64,000 nt of DNA from a virus. How positions within the stretch are numbered: the first letter of the stretch is position 1; every line of letters begins with the position of its first letter. The notes under the pieces were generated by a model that worked only from the letters and a program-made list of their open reading frames with translations, did no database searches and was not told the DNA's origin. The position numbers and the translations under genes were made by a program. This document shows positions 63,057 through 64,000 of the stretch, piece by piece. The stretch covers positions 1 to 64,000 of IMG/VR virus record IMGVR_UViG_3300017971_000037; one strand, 5' to 3'.

Positions 63057-63305
63057 ATGACTAAAAAACGGTTTTCCGATATATGCGCGGCGGCTGGCGT
63101 TCGATGGTCGCACAATCCCGATCTAGATACGATCGACGTGGACCCGCCTAGCGGATACGTGATAGCGGACACGGGCCTACACTATCTGTCGCACTTCATG
63201 CGAGGCTGGACGCGCGCGGAAGCTTACCAGCACATCGCCGCCGACCTAGCCGGTGGAATCGAAAAGTGCGAGCAGGCGGAATGCGACTACTGCGAAAAAA
63301 GCTAG
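63057..63305 (+). CDS. Hypothetical protein with Cys cluster (82 aa)
   Basis: ATG 63057 directly follows the P3 element. N-terminal KKRFSDICAAAGVRW is followed by SGYVIADTGLHYL and a C-terminal ECDYCEKS with ECEQAE nearby (a likely metal site). No family is recognised. Confidence 0.6.
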   Translation: MTKKRFSDICAAAGVRWSHNPDLDTIDVDPPSGYVIADTGLHYLSHFMRGWTRAEAYQHIAADLAGGIEKCEQAECDYCEKS

Positions 63306-63322
63306 TTGCCTGTCTTTTGCTA

Positions 63323-63359
63323 TTCAGGTTTCGGACTACTCACCGATAAGAGATACATA
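63323..63359 (+). promoter_or_regulatory. P4, promoter-like element
   Basis: A degenerate TTCAGG upstream part is followed by ACCGATAAGAGATACATA (63342-63359), and the ATG at 63360 follows at once. AAGAGA may be the ribosome-binding site. The element is the most divergent of the five in its upstream half. Confidence 0.5.
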
Positions 63360-63632
63360 ATGCAGAAACTCGAATCCCTTCTAATCGCGCTGCGCGAGTC
63401 GTCGCCCACGGGCCGCATCGCGGCGACCGTTTCGCCCGAAGTCGATCGGGTGACCTATCACGCGCTCACGGTATGCGAGCATTGCGGCGGAGAAATCGCC
63501 GTCGGTGACGGTTTCGCATGGCAGGAGTGGGGGTGGTACCGGGGAGACTATCGCCGCGCGGAAGCGTACGCGGACGCTACCCGATACGCGCATCATGCGC
63601 AGGAAATGTGCAAGCGATTTTCTTTCGAATAG
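63360..63632 (+). CDS. Putative zinc-binding protein (90 aa)
   Basis: ATG 63360 is chosen over an upstream start because it follows P4. A CxxC knuckle (VCEHCGGEI), a Trp-rich stretch (FAWQEWGWYRGDYRR) and His-rich C-terminal helix (TRYAHHAQEMC) suggest a small zinc fold. No family is recognised. Confidence 0.6.
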   Translation: MQKLESLLIALRESSPTGRIAATVSPEVDRVTYHALTVCEHCGGEIAVGDGFAWQEWGWYRGDYRRAEAYADATRYAHHAQEMCKRFSFE

Positions 63633-63644
63633 CGCGAAAAAACT

Positions 63645-63682
63645 CTCAAGCGCGGGCGCCGCGCGCCGATAAGTAGATCATA
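63645..63682 (+). promoter_or_regulatory. P5, promoter-like element
   Basis: CTCAAG (63645-63650) is followed after 15 nt by CCGATAAGTAGATCATAAC. The leader to ATG 63701 ends GGAGCAAACCCA. Confidence 0.6.
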
Positions 63683-63700
63683 ACAACGGGAGCAAACCCA

Positions 63701-63772
63701 ATGATTTTCGAGTCCGTTCTGTTCTTTTCCTACACTGTCGCCATTTGCATGGGACTTGCCGCTCTTCGATAG
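63701..63772 (+). CDS. 23-aa membrane peptide
   Basis: ATG 63701 has the full P5 element and GGAGCAAACC leader before it; the frame ends TAG 63770-63772. The peptide (MIFESVLFFSYTVAICMGLA, then ALR) is one membrane helix. A dedicated promoter and ribosome-binding site for so short a frame argues that it is real. Confidence 0.55.
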   Translation: MIFESVLFFSYTVAICMGLAALR

Positions 63773-63805
63773 AGCGCACCTAACACGCAACAAAGGAGCA
63801 AACCA

Positions 63806-64000
63806 ATGGATATTCTGAACGTCCCGAAGGGGAAAATCCCGAAGCTTGACGCGCTCACGAGCGCGCGAGAGTACCGCATCCAGAGTGCAACTAGCGTGCG
63901 CATTTCGTCCTACTGGGATGGCGGATCGAAGGATTCGTATTGCGCATACAATGCACACGGGGTGCCGGTCGATCTGCCGGCCCATGGCGGCGCGCCGCAA
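63806..64000 (+). CDS. Partial hypothetical protein (N-terminal 65 aa)
   Basis: ATG 63806 follows AAAGGAGCAAACCA. The frame stays open to the right edge. The start is basic (ILNVPKGKIPKLDALTSARE), then YRIQSATSVRISSYWDGGSKD. No family is recognised from this part. Confidence 0.6.
   Translation, partial: MDILNVPKGKIPKLDALTSAREYRIQSATSVRISSYWDGGSKDSYCAYNAHGVPVDLPAHGGAPQ

Noticed and set aside
1-64000. Prophage integration module or repressor
   Set aside because: No integrase, excisionase, attachment-site-like repeat or C1-type repressor was recognised in the window.
1-64000. Diversity-generating retroelement
   Set aside because: No reverse transcriptase was recognised, and the repeats in the fibre-like gene are tandem, not template/variable pairs.

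Overview
The window is a GC-rich (about 60% by eye) piece of a tailed double-stranded DNA phage genome with no bacterial chromosomal genes. Both edges cut through genes, so it is an internal stretch of a genome larger than 64 kb. A long-tailed (siphovirus-like) virion is indicated by a 658-residue tape measure protein, a major tail tube protein, and a tail assembly chaperone pair joined by a programmed -1 frameshift. No integrase or repressor was recognised, so a lytic lifestyle is likelier than a temperate one. The host is not identified. Three proteins carry PEP-CTERM-type C-termini, which points to a Gram-negative host with an exosortase system. Two-component spanins and an M15 peptidase endolysin also fit a Gram-negative envelope.

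Layout. (1) 1-14,019, plus strand: a tightly packed operon-like run, with ATGA/GTGA stop-start overlaps, of small membrane and zinc-type proteins. Among them are a DEDD exonuclease, a Fis-type HTH protein, dCMP deaminase, thymidylate synthase, a GHKL-ATPase-like protein, a SLOG protein, a sigma-factor-like protein, an SPFH protein and an Rnl2-type RNA ligase. Next comes a tRNA-Cys-like gene with an odd anticodon arm, and the run ends with a PEP-CTERM protein. (2) 14,027-27,263, minus strand: replication and nucleotide metabolism, with a second PEP-CTERM protein at its 3' end. It holds a primase-helicase, VRR-NUC-like nuclease, family A DNA polymerase, DUF3310 protein, phospholipase A2-like protein, class II ribonucleotide reductase, SF1 helicase and an SSB-like protein. 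(3) 27,260-33,538, minus strand: SNF2 helicase, endolysin, HTH-phosphoesterase (T5 A1-like), overlapping o-spanin and i-spanin, and a holin candidate. (4) 33,594-58,982, minus strand: the virion module, running from terminase and portal through protease, scaffold, capsid, connectors, tail tube, chaperones and tape measure to baseplate and fibres. (5) 58,983-60,560: a long gene-poor stretch around a terminase-small-subunit-like gene. It contains a striking array in which TGC recurs every 11 (sometimes 9) bp for more than 500 bp. (6) 60,560-64,000, plus strand: small, probably early genes. Several have their own copy of one conserved promoter-like element, and several share the leader GGAGCAAACC before the start codon.

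How the genes work together. The divergent, AT-rich point near 60.4-60.6 kb separates the rightward early genes from the leftward terminase-to-replication transcript. The deoxynucleotide genes supply dTMP and dNTPs to the phage polymerase. The RNA ligase beside the tRNA-like gene suggests tRNA repair or tRNA defence. The PEP-CTERM proteins are probably handed to the host exosortase and displayed on or shed from the cell surface. The best candidates for something undescribed are the TGC-phased array with its relatives near 62.6 kb, the phage PEP-CTERM proteins, and the expanded tRNA-like gene.
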